The notes beneath the pieces were generated by a model. That model made no database searches. It was given only the letters and a program-made list of their open reading frames with translations, and was not told the DNA's origin. The position numbers and the translations under genes are program-made. This document shows, piece by piece, positions 42,245-50,869 of a DNA stretch of 64,000 nucleotides; within the stretch, counting starts at the first letter, position 1, and each line of letters opens with the position of its first letter. Location of the stretch: contig CAVSJF010000006.1 of the NCBI GenBank assembly GCA_963728155.1, forward strand, positions 884,613 to 948,612. The letters run 5' to 3'. The stretch comes from JACVRW01 sp963728155 (GTDB lineage Bacteria; Actinomycetota; Thermoleophilia; Solirubrobacterales; Thermoleophilaceae).

Positions 42245-43513
42245 ACGACCGAGTACGCGGCGCAGGTACGGATTTTCGAACTTGCGCGTGGGATCGAGGC
42301 GCTCGCGCTGGGCCAAAAAGCGGTCCCAGCTGGGATAGCGCTGGGCCAGGGTGGCGGCCGACTGGTAGTGGCGCTTGCCCCAGTGCGGCCGGCCGTCGTA
42401 GTCGTCCATGATGGCCTCCACCGCGCGGAAGTAGCTCTCGAACTCCATCCCGCGGTACTGGTGCACGGCTATGTAGCCGGTCGCCCGGCCGTGCGCGGTC
42501 GACAGCAGGGCGTCGTCACCCGCGGTCACCCTCACCTCGATGGGAAAACCGACCGGTAGGCGCCGGCGCTCGACGAGGGACAGCACCCGCTGCAGCGCCT
42601 CGGCGGTCCGCTCGCGCGGCAGGGCGTACTCCATCTCCGTGAAGCGCACCGAACGGCGGTTTGCGTATACGCAATGGCTGCGGTCGAGCTGCTCGTTTCG
42701 GCTCATGGCGCTCACCAGCGCCCGGTTGATATGCGGGATGGCGGGCGGGGCGAGGCGCCCCAGCCGGCACGAGATCTCCAGGGCGGCGTTCTCCAGCACC
42801 ACGTCACGCAGGAAGGCCTCCACCGCGCCGGGCGGCCGCGGCGCGCGCTCGGTCCGCTCCGAGGTGAGGGTGAGCGCGGTGCGCGTGTAGGGGAATACGA
42901 ACAGCTCGAAGTGGTCGTGGCTGTCCACGTGCTCATCGAGGCGGCCCACCACCTCGTCGAGCGGGCGCGGCTCGTCGATGCGGTGGATGGTGAAGGCGGG
43001 CACGCAGTGCAGGGTCACCGCGGAGATCACGCCGAGCGCGCCCAGGCCGACCCGCGCGGCGAGCAGCTCGTCGCCCTCGCCGATCTCCATGACCCCGCCC
43101 GAGGCCGTCACGAGCCGCACCCCGGTCACCCGCGAGGAGAGGTTCCCGAAGCGAGCGCCCGTGCCGTGCGTGGCCGTGGAGATGGCCCCGGCGATGGTCT
43201 GCGGATCGACGTCGCCCTGGTTCTCGAGTGCCAGCCCGTGGCGGGCCAGTGCCGGGCCGAGCTCGCGGATCGTGATACCCGCCTCGACGGTTACGTGCTC
43301 CCCGTCGACCGCCAGCACCCGGTCGAGGCCCGAGAGGTCGACCATCACCCCGTCGGTGCAGGCGATGTCCGAGAAGGAGTGCCCCGAGCCGGCGACCTTG
43401 ACCCTGGGCGAGCCGGCCACGATCCGCATCAGCTCCGCCTCCGTGCGGGGCCGCATCACGCGCTCGGGCGCGCAACGCTGATCCCCGGCCCAGTTCTTCC
43501 AGGGTTGGGCCAA
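42242..43513 (-). CDS. FAD-dependent sugar-1,4-lactone oxidase (D-arabinono/L-gulono type)
   Basis: Vanillyl-alcohol-oxidase-family flavoenzyme oxidising an aldono-lactone. The FAD-binding half has MRPRTEAELMRIVAGSPRVK, VAGSGHSFSDIACTDG and GAISTATHGTGARFGNLSSR; the C-terminal ALO domain has VGFPIEVRVTAGDDALLSTA and ends KFENPYLRRVLG. The usual family end falls at about 42242, yet the frame continues without a stop through the antisense of sulfatase 2 to 40823 (896 residues). A TAG exists in another frame at 42240-42242, so the real stop was probably lost to an indel; I end the feature there. Start TTG 43513, 10 bases after trxB. Confidence 0.8.
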
Positions 43514-43522
43514 GCGCGAGCG

Positions 43523-44548
43523 CTAGGAGGCGGCGGCCTGCGCCGCCTCCTCGACCTTGTCCGGCTCGCCCGCCCAGTGGGCCTCGGCGTCGACCGGCGT
43601 GTCACGCAGGTAGGCCTCGGCGTCGAGCGCGGCCATGCAGCCCGTGCCCGCGGCGGTGACCGCCTGACGGTAGACCCGGTCGGTCAGGTCGCCGGCGGCG
43701 AACACGCCGGGCAGCTGGGTGCGCGTGCTGCGTCCGTCCACGAGCACGTAGCCCTCGTCGTCGAGGTCGAGTGCTTCGGCCACGAGCTCGGAGTTCGGGC
43801 GATGCCCGATGGCGATGAACGCGCCGGTGATCGGGAGCTCGCGCTCCGTGCCGTCCTCGGTGTTCTCGAGAACGGCGTGCGTGAGCGGCCCGCCGTCCTC
43901 TGTGGCCTCGAAGCTCTTCACCACGTAGGGGGTCACCAGATCGATGTTGTCGGCGTCGCGCGCGCGCTGGAGCATGATCGCCGAGGCGCGGAAGTCCGCG
44001 CGCCGGTGGACCACCGACACCTTGCCGGCGAACTTGGCCAGGAAGGTGGCGTCCTCCATCGCGGTGTCGCCACCGCCGACGACGATCGTCTCCGCGCCGC
44101 GGAAGAAGGCGGCGTCGCAGGTGGCGCAGTAGGACACGCCGCGCGCGGCCAGCTCGTCCTCACCCGGGACCCCGAGCTTCTTGGGCTCGGCCCCCATGGC
44201 GAGGATCACGGCCCGCGCCTTGATCTCGCGGCCGGCCACGTGCACGGTATGGACGCCGCCGGGCTCGTCGGAGAGGTCGAGCTTGGTGGCGTCGTCGGTG
44301 ATGAAGCGGGTGCCGAAACGCTCGGCCTGCTTGCGCAGGTCCTCCATCATCTGAGGCCCGAGCACTCCCTCCGGGTAGCCGGGGTAGTTCTCGACGTCGG
44401 TGGTCTGCTGCAGCAGGCCCCCCCACGCGAAGCCCTCGATCACCAGCGGCTCGAGATCCGCGCGCGACGTGTAGAGGGCGGCGGTGTAACCCGCGGGCCC
44501 GCTTCCCACGATGACGACGTTCTCGGTGTCCTTGATGTCAATGCTCAA
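43523..44548 (-). CDS. trxB: Thioredoxin-disulfide reductase
   Basis: NADPH-dependent flavoenzyme reducing thioredoxin. The 341-residue product has the FAD loop VVIVGSGPAGYTAALYTSRA (11-30), the redox pair in SYCATCDAAF (near 139-142), the NADPH loop VVGGGDTAMEDATFLA and the FAD-binding GVFAAGDLTDRVYRQAVTAA. It is about 20 residues longer than usual at the C-terminus. Start is TTG 44548 with GGGAG about 12 bases upstream. No thioredoxin gene adjoins; the membrane-protein gene upstream on the same strand is 19 bases away. Confidence 0.95.
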   Translation of the reverse strand: MSIDIKDTENVVIVGSGPAGYTAALYTSRADLEPLVIEGFAWGGLLQQTTDVENYPGYPEGVLGPQMMEDLRKQAERFGTRFITDDATKLDLSDEPGGVHTVHVAGREIKARAVILAMGAEPKKLGVPGEDELAARGVSYCATCDAAFFRGAETIVVGGGDTAMEDATFLAKFAGKVSVVHRRADFRASAIMLQRARDADNIDLVTPYVVKSFEATEDGGPLTHAVLENTEDGTERELPITGAFIAIGHRPNSELVAEALDLDDEGYVLVDGRSTRTQLPGVFAAGDLTDRVYRQAVTAAGTGCMAALDAEAYLRDTPVDAEAHWAGEPDKVEEAAQAAAS

Positions 44549-44567
44549 AACGATGGCTCCCTGGCTA

Positions 44568-45746
44568 TTACTTTACTTTTTGAAGTGTAGTGGAGGCTGC
44601 GGGTTCGTCGTCGCGTTCGGCCTCCCATCGGGCGACCGTCTTGCGCAGCTGGAAGAAGGCCACGATGCCCGGCGGGATCGGCAGCCAGAAGGCGATCACC
44701 CGATAGGTCAGCACGGCCGGGAAGACCGTCGACTCGTCGATGCCGAACAGGACGAAGGCCCCGATCATGCCGGCGTCGACCGAGCCCACGCCGCCCGCCG
44801 GCGACGGGATCAGGTTCGCGGCCATGCCCACGAAGAAGCCTTGAACGAGGACGCCGAAGGGAACGCTGCCGCCGAAGGCCTTGAAGCTCGCCCACAGCAC
44901 CCCGATGTTGGCTGCCCAGAAGCCCACCGCGCCGATCACGGCCAGCGCGCCTCGGCTCGGATGACGAACGTACGCGATGGCCGTGCGCACGCCGCTGGCC
45001 AGCGTGGCGGGGCCCTTGGCCACGCGAGTGAGATAGCGCGTGCGCCGGTAGCCGCCCGCGAACCTGTAGATGCGTCGCTCGATGTCCTCCGGGATCAGGG
45101 CGATCAGCGCGAACACGGCGATCAGGCAACCCGACACGGCCGCGGGAACGATCGTGCCGCCCACCGGGTTGTCGCCCGGCAGGACGCTGGTGCGAAGCAG
45201 GATCCCGAAGATGAGCAGGGCGCCCGCGTAGACCGCGTAGGTGAGCACGAGGAAGGCCACCATCCGACAGGCGGAGCGCCGGCGCTCCATCCCCGCCTTG
45301 CGCAGCGCCCAGTACGTGAGGACGATGCCGCCCGCTCCCGCGGCCGAGAAGATGCGCGTGGCGGCCAGGCCGGCCATGGTGATCTGGTAGGACGCGCGCA
45401 GGTCCAGGCGCCGCCGCAGGTCATCGTCGCGCGTGCCCGCGAGCACGCCACGGAAAAGCGCGACGTAGGCCGCGAACGCCGCCACGTTGAAGGCCACCGC
45501 GATCAGCACCCAGACCGGGCTGGCGTCGTCGAGCTTCTTGACCGCCTGGTCGAGGCCCACCAGCTTCGGGAAGACGACGTAGATGGCGAACACCAGCACC
45601 ACCACCACCAGCACTCCGGTGAGCAGCTTGCGGCGGTCGGCCAGCAGATCCGCGAACGCGCCGTCGCCCTCGAGGTCCTCGCCGCCGTCGGGGTAGTCGG
45701 CGTCGAGGTCGCGCTCGAGCTCGCGGTCGCGCTCTCGGCTCGCCAT
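44568..45746 (-). CDS. Lysylphosphatidylglycerol-synthase-like membrane protein (UPF0104/YbhN type)
   Basis: A 392-residue integral membrane protein of the flippase-like family related to the N-terminal part of MprF. It starts with a charged cytoplasmic segment (about 1-40), then about eight helices. Family blocks are ASYQITMAGLAATRIFSAAG (near 115-135), VQGFFVGMAANLIPSPAGGV and GSVDAGMIGAFVLFG. The aminoacyl-transferase half of MprF is absent, so lipid flipping rather than lysine transfer is inferred. The start overlaps the PAP2 gene stop, linking two lipid-related genes. Confidence 0.85.
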   Translation of the reverse strand: MASRERDRELERDLDADYPDGGEDLEGDGAFADLLADRRKLLTGVLVVVVLVFAIYVVFPKLVGLDQAVKKLDDASPVWVLIAVAFNVAAFAAYVALFRGVLAGTRDDDLRRRLDLRASYQITMAGLAATRIFSAAGAGGIVLTYWALRKAGMERRRSACRMVAFLVLTYAVYAGALLIFGILLRTSVLPGDNPVGGTIVPAAVSGCLIAVFALIALIPEDIERRIYRFAGGYRRTRYLTRVAKGPATLASGVRTAIAYVRHPSRGALAVIGAVGFWAANIGVLWASFKAFGGSVPFGVLVQGFFVGMAANLIPSPAGGVGSVDAGMIGAFVLFGIDESTVFPAVLTYRVIAFWLPIPPGIVAFFQLRKTVARWEAERDDEPAASTTLQKVK

Positions 45747-46717
45747 CAGCGCGCCTTGGGCTCCAGCCGCTGAATCACGCTCGCCGCCCTCAGCACGAAC
45801 GGCTCGGCCGTGGGGGCCACTCGCCAGAGCGCCTCGGCCAGCGCGAATCCGGCCAGCAGATCGACCACGTAGTGCTCACCCAGGTAGATCAAGCCGAAGC
45901 CGAGCGTGAGCGCGTAGGCCCAGCCCAGGGCTGCGTGACGGGGCCCAACCTGAGAGAGGATGCGCGCGGCCATCACGGAGGTGCCGAAGTGAAGCGAGGG
46001 CATGGCGGCGAACGGGTTTCCCTGCAGCGAATGGTAAAGCGGATGCCAGAGGCGCTTCCAGAAGCGCTCGCCAGCCTCGGCCATGATCCGCCGTACGGGC
46101 GGCATGTTGCCGTTGGCCCCGGCCCACCAGGGCGGCGCGGTGGGCACGCTCCAGTAGACGACGCAGCCCAGGTCGAAGCAGGCGGCCATGAGCACGGCCG
46201 AGCGCGGGAGGTACTCGCGGTGGCGCAGCAGGATGTAGGCGAGGGTTCCGTGAGGCACCAGGAACCAGCTCCAGTGGACAAAGGACAGGCCGTACTCCAG
46301 GGGGCCGATGCGGTCCTCCCGGCCCAGCGCGCGCTGAAGGCGGACGGTGGGGACGGTTCCCAGGCCGATGACCCGGTCGCAGCGGATCGGGTAGTCGACC
46401 TTGAGGCGACGCTCCAGGCGAGCCGGGTCGTCGTCGGGCATGTCGAAGTGGGCGAAGTAGACCCACATCTGCATGCCGTAGATGCCGGCGTCGCGCAGCG
46501 GCGAACGCGGCTCGGCGAGCGCGAGCGCGATGGGGGCCGGCCAGGAGAGCGCGGACACGACGGGCACGGGCAGCTTGAGCCGATGCCTCAGGAGCGGCGT
46601 GACTGCCCCCACCGCGACCGCTCCCCACGCAAGCCTTCGTAGGGTGCGTGTGCTTCGCAAGCGCAGGCAGGATACCCCGCGGCCCCGCCACGACGCGGCG
46701 GGGCCGCGGGGCAGCAC
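45746..46717 (-). CDS. PAP2-superfamily membrane phosphatase / inositol-phospholipid-type synthase
   Basis: A 323-residue membrane protein with the lipid-phosphatase active site in two parts: MPSLHFGTSVMAARIL and YLGEHYVVDLLAGFALAEAL, both His residues and the Asp present. The first PAP2 signature (KX6RP) is not evident, which together with HWSWFLVPHGTLAY points to the PAP2_3 (inositolphosphorylceramide-synthase-like) subgroup. The start is uncertain: the longest frame begins at 46717, with later options closer to the first helix. The stop overlaps the ATG of the flippase-like gene. Confidence 0.82.
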   Translation of the reverse strand: MLPRGPAASWRGRGVSCLRLRSTRTLRRLAWGAVAVGAVTPLLRHRLKLPVPVVSALSWPAPIALALAEPRSPLRDAGIYGMQMWVYFAHFDMPDDDPARLERRLKVDYPIRCDRVIGLGTVPTVRLQRALGREDRIGPLEYGLSFVHWSWFLVPHGTLAYILLRHREYLPRSAVLMAACFDLGCVVYWSVPTAPPWWAGANGNMPPVRRIMAEAGERFWKRLWHPLYHSLQGNPFAAMPSLHFGTSVMAARILSQVGPRHAALGWAYALTLGFGLIYLGEHYVVDLLAGFALAEALWRVAPTAEPFVLRAASVIQRLEPKAR

Positions 46718-47089
46718 CTAGGCCCGGGGCTGCACCTGCTGCACCGACCACGCGTTGCCGTCGGGGTCGCTGAAGTACACGAACGAGCCCCACGCGAAGT
46801 CCTGGATCTCGCTCACCTCGGCACCGCGCTCGACGAGATCGGCGCGGGCGGCCTCGATGTCGTCCACCACCAGCTGCAGACCCTTGACCGAACCGGGCTC
46901 GCTCTCGATCAGGCCGGTGCCGATGGCGATGGAGCAGGCCGAGCCGGGGGGTGTGAGCTGTACGAAGCGCAGGTCGTCGCTCACCGCGTGGTCGTAGTCC
47001 TCGACGAAGCCGGCAGTGTCGGCGTAGAAGGCCTTGGCGCGGTCCACGTCGGACACGGGGACGGCGATGAGCTCGAGCTTGAAGTCCAT
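46718..47089 (-). CDS. VOC (glyoxalase/bleomycin-resistance) family protein
   Basis: A 123-residue vicinal-oxygen-chelate fold protein. It has the usual opening KLELIAVPVSDVDRAKAFYA, the middle LRFVQLTPPGSACSIAIGTG and the terminal FVYFSDPDGNAWSVQQV. The reaction is unknown; members include dioxygenases, isomerases and resistance proteins. ATG 47089 has GGAG upstream. It is divergent from a tetR gene, and the 103-base gap holds four GTTCCG/CGGAAC elements, so regulation by that TetR is likely. Confidence 0.88.
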   Translation of the reverse strand: MDFKLELIAVPVSDVDRAKAFYADTAGFVEDYDHAVSDDLRFVQLTPPGSACSIAIGTGLIESEPGSVKGLQLVVDDIEAARADLVERGAEVSEIQDFAWGSFVYFSDPDGNAWSVQQVQPRA

Positions 47090-47121
47090 GGGGGCTGCTC
47101 CCTTCCCGCCCCCGTGAGGGG

Positions 47122-47186
47122 CGGAACGAATTACTCTGTTCCGAGAATAATAGCAGAACGGAACCATCCCTTCCGCTAAGGTTCCG
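47122..47186 (+). promoter_or_regulatory. Repeated GTTCCG/CGGAAC operator in VOC-tetR gap
   Basis: CGGAAC at 47122-47127, GTTCCG at 47138-47143, CGGAAC at 47159-47164 and GTTCCG at 47181-47186. The middle pair forms an inverted repeat around an AT-rich centre (AGAATAATAGCAGAA), a likely shared promoter region. Alternating orientation at 16-22 base intervals suits two TetR dimers. Confidence 0.6.
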
Positions 47187-47192
47187 AGTGCG

Positions 47193-47831
47193 ATGTCGGA
47201 AGTCAAAGCAGGGCGGCTCGATGGGCGGCGGGCGGAGGCGGCGCGCAACGACGAGCGCATCCTCGAGTCCGCGCGCGCGGTCTTCGTGGCCGATCCGGGA
47301 GCCCCGATCGCCGCCGTCGCCGCGCACGCCGGGGTGGGCATCAGCGCGCTGTACCGGCGCTACCCGAGCAAGGACGAGCTGCTGCGCCAGCTCAATCGCG
47401 ACAGCCTGGCCGAGTACATCGCCGACGTCGAGGCCGCCCTCGCCGACGAACGCGACCCCTGGGAGGCGTTCGCCGACTTCATGCGCCGGCGCGTCGACGC
47501 CGACTCCCACTCGCTCACCCTGCGGCTCGCGGGCACCTTCACCCCCACCGAGGACCTCTACCGGCAGGCCACGAGCGCGCAGTCGCTCAACGAGCGACTG
47601 TTCCGGCGCACCCAGGATGCCGGCGCGATCCGCGCCGACCTGGTGGTCGACGACCTCTCCTTCATCTTCGAGCAGGTGGCCGCGGTTCGCGTGCGTGATG
47701 CCCAGCGAACGCGCGAGCTGCGACGCCGCTATTTGGCTCTTCTGCTGGAGGCGATCCGCCCCGGCGCCGAGAGCCCGCTACCGGGGCCGCCGCCGAGCTG
47801 GACGGAGATCGCGGAGCGCTGGGATACGTAG
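47193..47831 (+). CDS. TetR family transcriptional regulator
   Basis: A 212-residue regulator with the N-terminal HTH (NDERILESARAVFVADPGAP, IAAVAAHAGVGISALYRRYP, SKDELLRQLNRDS). The C-terminal domain resembles actinobacterial TetR members with a TetR_C_33-like fold, but the ligand cannot be predicted. ATG 47193 is close to the last GTTCCG element, consistent with autoregulation. It is divergent from the VOC gene, its probable target, and convergent with the MBL hydrolase gene. Confidence 0.9.
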   Translation: MSEVKAGRLDGRRAEAARNDERILESARAVFVADPGAPIAAVAAHAGVGISALYRRYPSKDELLRQLNRDSLAEYIADVEAALADERDPWEAFADFMRRRVDADSHSLTLRLAGTFTPTEDLYRQATSAQSLNERLFRRTQDAGAIRADLVVDDLSFIFEQVAAVRVRDAQRTRELRRRYLALLLEAIRPGAESPLPGPPPSWTEIAERWDT

Positions 47832-47851
47832 CGGGTGGGGTGCCGCCGCCC

Positions 47852-48505
47852 CTACGCCGCCGCCTTCTCCAGGATCCGCACCTCCACCGGCGCCTTGTCC
47901 GCGAACTCCGTCGCGTCGTCGCGGCTGCCGATGTGCTCGCCCCAGTGCATGGGCACCGCCACCCGGGGCGCGATGCGGCGGGCTGCCTCGGCCGCCTCCT
48001 GGGCGGTCATCACGTAGACGCCGCTCACGGGCAGCAGGGCCACGTCCACCCCGCTAACGCTGTCCATCTCGGGTATCACGTCGGTGTCGCCGGAGTGGTA
48101 GAGCCGCTCCCCGCGGACGTTGAGGTCGTAGCCCACCCAGCCCGCGTCGCGCGGATGGAATACGGCACCCTCGGGATTGCGCTTGGACGTGTTGTAGGCG
48201 GCCACCGCCGCCACGTGGACCCCGCGCACCACCTCGTCGTCGATCAGCTCGCCGGGGGCGATGGAGTGCACCTGACCGCTCACTCGCTCGGCCACCGCGG
48301 CCGGGCCGATCAGCCAGGTGCGGCCGGTCGAGAGTCGTTCGACGTCCTGGGGTGAGAAGTGGTCGTAGTGGCCGTGGGTCACGAGGATGAGGTCGGCGGG
48401 CGGCGACCCCTCCGGCACCCGGTAGGGATCGATGTACACCCACGCGCGGCCCACGCGCAGGCGAAAGCCCGAGTGGCCGAGCCATTCGAGACTGTCGAGG
48501 AGCAT
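47852..48505 (-). CDS. MBL-fold metal-dependent hydrolase
   Basis: A 217-residue metallo-beta-lactamase-fold protein. Metal ligands are visible in LVTHGHYDHFS (HxHxDH, near residue 44) and LYHSGDTDVIPEM, with the C-terminal VAVPMHWGEHIGS. The pattern matches the UlaG/YtnP-like group of hydrolases; the substrate is unknown. The ATG at 48505 begins MLLDSLEWLGHSGFRLRVG, and the frame upstream is a shadow of the LysE gene. Its start overlaps the LysE gene stop by one base. Confidence 0.88.
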   Translation of the reverse strand: MLLDSLEWLGHSGFRLRVGRAWVYIDPYRVPEGSPPADLILVTHGHYDHFSPQDVERLSTGRTWLIGPAAVAERVSGQVHSIAPGELIDDEVVRGVHVAAVAAYNTSKRNPEGAVFHPRDAGWVGYDLNVRGERLYHSGDTDVIPEMDSVSGVDVALLPVSGVYVMTAQEAAEAARRIAPRVAVPMHWGEHIGSRDDATEFADKAPVEVRILEKAAA

Positions 48506-49110
48506 CACGACCGGCGTCCACCGGTCAGGGCGGCCACCGCCGCCAGGGCCAGGTAGACGCCTCCGGCGAAGCGGCCGCGACCATGCAGGCGTTTTCCGAT
48601 CAGCCCCGCCGCCAACGCGTAGACCAGGTCGAGCAGCGTGGCGATGACCATGAACACCGCCCCCAGGACCAGCACCTGGGTGGCCGCCGCGCCCTGAGCC
48701 GGGTCCACGAACTGGGGCAAAAAGGCCAGGAAGAACACCCCGACCTTGGGGTTCAGCAGGTTCACGAGCATGCCCTCGAGAAAGGTGCGCCGCAATCCGG
48801 TGGCGCGGGGCGCCTCGGGGTCGGGACTCGAGCGCAGCGCGCGCACGCCGAGGTAGACGAGATAGGCCACCCCCGCCCATCGCACCGCCTCGAAGGCCAC
48901 GTCCGAGGAAGCCAGCAGCGCGCTCAGCCCGGCGGCGGCCGCGGTCACGTGCACGAGTGCGCCGGCCTCGACCCCCAACACGGATGCCACTCCCGCGCGC
49001 GGGCCCGCCTCAATGCTGCGGGTGACGATGTAGACGAGGTTCGGCCCCGGGATGAGCACGAGCGCGACGGCGCTGGCCGCGAACAGCAGCAGGGTCGAGG
49101 TCTCGGGCAT
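48505..49110 (-). CDS. LysE/RhtB family exporter
   Basis: A 201-residue membrane protein with about six helices. The RhtB family opening ALVLIPGPNLVYIVTRSIEA (about 15-34) and the motif FLEGMLVNLLNPKVGVFFLA are both present. Such proteins export amino acids or homoserine lactones. A GTG-ATG pair begins the gene; ATG 49110 is preferred. It is co-transcribed with the MBL gene and divergent from an enoyl-CoA hydratase gene 35 bases away. Confidence 0.88.
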   Translation of the reverse strand: MPETSTLLLFAASAVALVLIPGPNLVYIVTRSIEAGPRAGVASVLGVEAGALVHVTAAAAGLSALLASSDVAFEAVRWAGVAYLVYLGVRALRSSPDPEAPRATGLRRTFLEGMLVNLLNPKVGVFFLAFLPQFVDPAQGAAATQVLVLGAVFMVIATLLDLVYALAAGLIGKRLHGRGRFAGGVYLALAAVAALTGGRRS

Positions 49111-49145
49111 CACCCCAGCGTAGGGGTCGCAGTAGCCTCCCCGCC

Positions 49146-49934
49146 GTGAGCTATGAGCACGTGATCTGGGAGCAGGACGGCGGGGTCGGGCGCATCACCC
49201 TCAACCGGCCCGAGACGCTCAACGCCTGGCACACCGCCTTCGGCCGGGACCTGCGGCAGGCCATCGAAGACGACGCCGCGAAGGAGTCCGTGCGCGCGCT
49301 GCTGATCACCGGGGCGGGGCGCGCATTCTCCTCAGGCGCCGACCTCAAGGCCGGGTTCGACGCGGCCGACGACGGCCTGCCCGACATCCGCAAGGAGCTG
49401 GAGGGCTTTCATCCGATCATGACCGCGGTGCGCCGGCTCGAGAAGCCCGTGGTGGCCGCGGTAAACGGTCCGGCGGTGGGCATCGGGGCGTCGCTGGCGC
49501 TCTCCTGCGACCTGATCCTCGCCGCCGAGTCGGCCTACTTCGGCCTGGCCTTCGTGAACATCGGCCTGATGCCCGACGGCGGCTCGACCCTGTTCGTGCC
49601 CGCCGCGGTCGGGAAGGCCCGGGCCTTTGAGATGGCACTGCTCGGCGAGCGCGTGCCCGCGGGCGAGGCCGTCGAGTGGGGCCTGGTCAACCACGTCCAC
49701 CCCGACGCCTCGCTGATGGACGAGGCCGAAGCGCTGGTGAGCAGACTCGCCGCGGGCCCCACTCGCTCGTACGCGGCCTCCAAGCAGGCGCTCAACAACA
49801 TGCTTTACCCGGACCTCGAGGGGCAGCTTGACCTCGAGGCCGAGCTACAGCACGCCCTCGCGCGCACCAAGGACTTCCAGGAGGGCGTGCTGGCTTTCGT
49901 GGAGAAGCGCCAGGCGGCGTTCGAAGGCGCCTGA
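49146..49934 (+). CDS. Enoyl-CoA hydratase/isomerase
   Basis: Crotonase-fold enzyme of 262 residues. The oxyanion-hole segments are GRAFSSGADLKAGFD and GPAVGIGASLALSCDLILAA; FVNIGLMPDGGSTLFVPAAV carries the position of a catalytic acid. The C-terminus (FQEGVLAFVEKRQAAFEG) is typical. Compared with the frameshifted hydratase at 10 kb it is intact and not in a beta-oxidation operon, so its pathway is open. GTG 49146 begins SYEHVIWEQDGGVGRITLN. Confidence 0.9.
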   Translation: MSYEHVIWEQDGGVGRITLNRPETLNAWHTAFGRDLRQAIEDDAAKESVRALLITGAGRAFSSGADLKAGFDAADDGLPDIRKELEGFHPIMTAVRRLEKPVVAAVNGPAVGIGASLALSCDLILAAESAYFGLAFVNIGLMPDGGSTLFVPAAVGKARAFEMALLGERVPAGEAVEWGLVNHVHPDASLMDEAEALVSRLAAGPTRSYAASKQALNNMLYPDLEGQLDLEAELQHALARTKDFQEGVLAFVEKRQAAFEGA

Positions 49935-49981
49935 ATTCGGGTCATCCGTCACGAAGTGGAGGAGGCGGCCGTACCGCAGAT

Positions 49982-50869
49982 ATGATCCCGCGCGCCTTGC
50001 CCGCCGGCATGCCACGACGCCTGCTCATCGCCGTCCTCGCCACGGGCCTGCTGGCGATCCTGGTGGCGGCGCCCTCTGCCTTCGCCGACGCCTTCACGCC
50101 GGAGTCGGGCGGATCGCCGAACGCCGACGACATCGACACGCTCTACAAGATCACCACCTACATCGGGTTGGTGATCTTCCTCATCGTCGAGGGGACGCTG
50201 CTCTGGTCGCTGTTTCGCTTCCGCGCCCGGCGCGGCGGGCCCGAGGCGGCTCAGATTCGCGGTAACACCCCGCTCGAGCTCGGCTGGACGCTCGGCGCTG
50301 CGCTCATCCTGGTGGTGCTGACCGTCGTGACCTTCCTCTATCTCGGCGACATCGAGAACCCGCCGGCCTCGGGGCCGAACGGTCTGCGCGCCTCCCAGGC
50401 CCAGTTCGCCTCGATCGACCAGCCCAACCCGCCCACGAGCGGAGGGCCGAGCCTGCGCGTGAAGGTGGTGGGCCAGCAGTATCTGTGGCGTTACGACTAC
50501 GGCGAGGGCAACGACCTCTTCGCCTACGAGGAGATGGTGGTGCCGGTGGACACCACGGTCGTTCTCCAGATCACCGGCACCGACGTGATCCACTCGTGGT
50601 GGATCCCCAAGCTCGGCGGCAAGGCGGACGGCATCCCCGGCCACGTGAACGAAACCTGGTTCAAGATCCCCGGCAAGCTCGCCGGCACCACCTTCCGCGG
50701 CCAGTGTGCCGAGCTCTGTGGCGCCAACCACGCCGACATGCGCGCCAGGGTGCGTGCGGTCACACCCGACGAGTTCGAGGATTGGATCCGGCAGCAGCGC
50801 GACGACATCCAGGACGCGCGCGACGACCTGGCCGAGCAGCGCCGCCAGCGTGAACAGGAAGACCAGTGA
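49982..50869 (+). CDS. ctaC: Cytochrome c oxidase subunit II
   Basis: Electron-entry subunit of an aa3-type terminal oxidase in the cytoplasmic membrane. The 295-residue protein has an N-terminal signal/membrane segment (LLIAVLATGLLAILVAAPSA), two further helices (about 52-70 and 95-118) and an external cupredoxin domain. The CuA ligands are clear: HSWWIPKLGGKADGIPGH and GQCAELCGANHADM. No heme-binding CXXCH is present, so it is the simple form. It starts 47 bases after the hydratase gene, and its TGA overlaps the ctaD ATG. Confidence 0.95.
   Translation: MIPRALPAGMPRRLLIAVLATGLLAILVAAPSAFADAFTPESGGSPNADDIDTLYKITTYIGLVIFLIVEGTLLWSLFRFRARRGGPEAAQIRGNTPLELGWTLGAALILVVLTVVTFLYLGDIENPPASGPNGLRASQAQFASIDQPNPPTSGGPSLRVKVVGQQYLWRYDYGEGNDLFAYEEMVVPVDTTVVLQITGTDVIHSWWIPKLGGKADGIPGHVNETWFKIPGKLAGTTFRGQCAELCGANHADMRARVRAVTPDEFEDWIRQQRDDIQDARDDLAEQRRQREQEDQ

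Noticed and set aside
42674..44590. 638-residue plus-strand frame
   Set aside because: Antisense to trxB and the lactone oxidase, both with full catalytic motifs.
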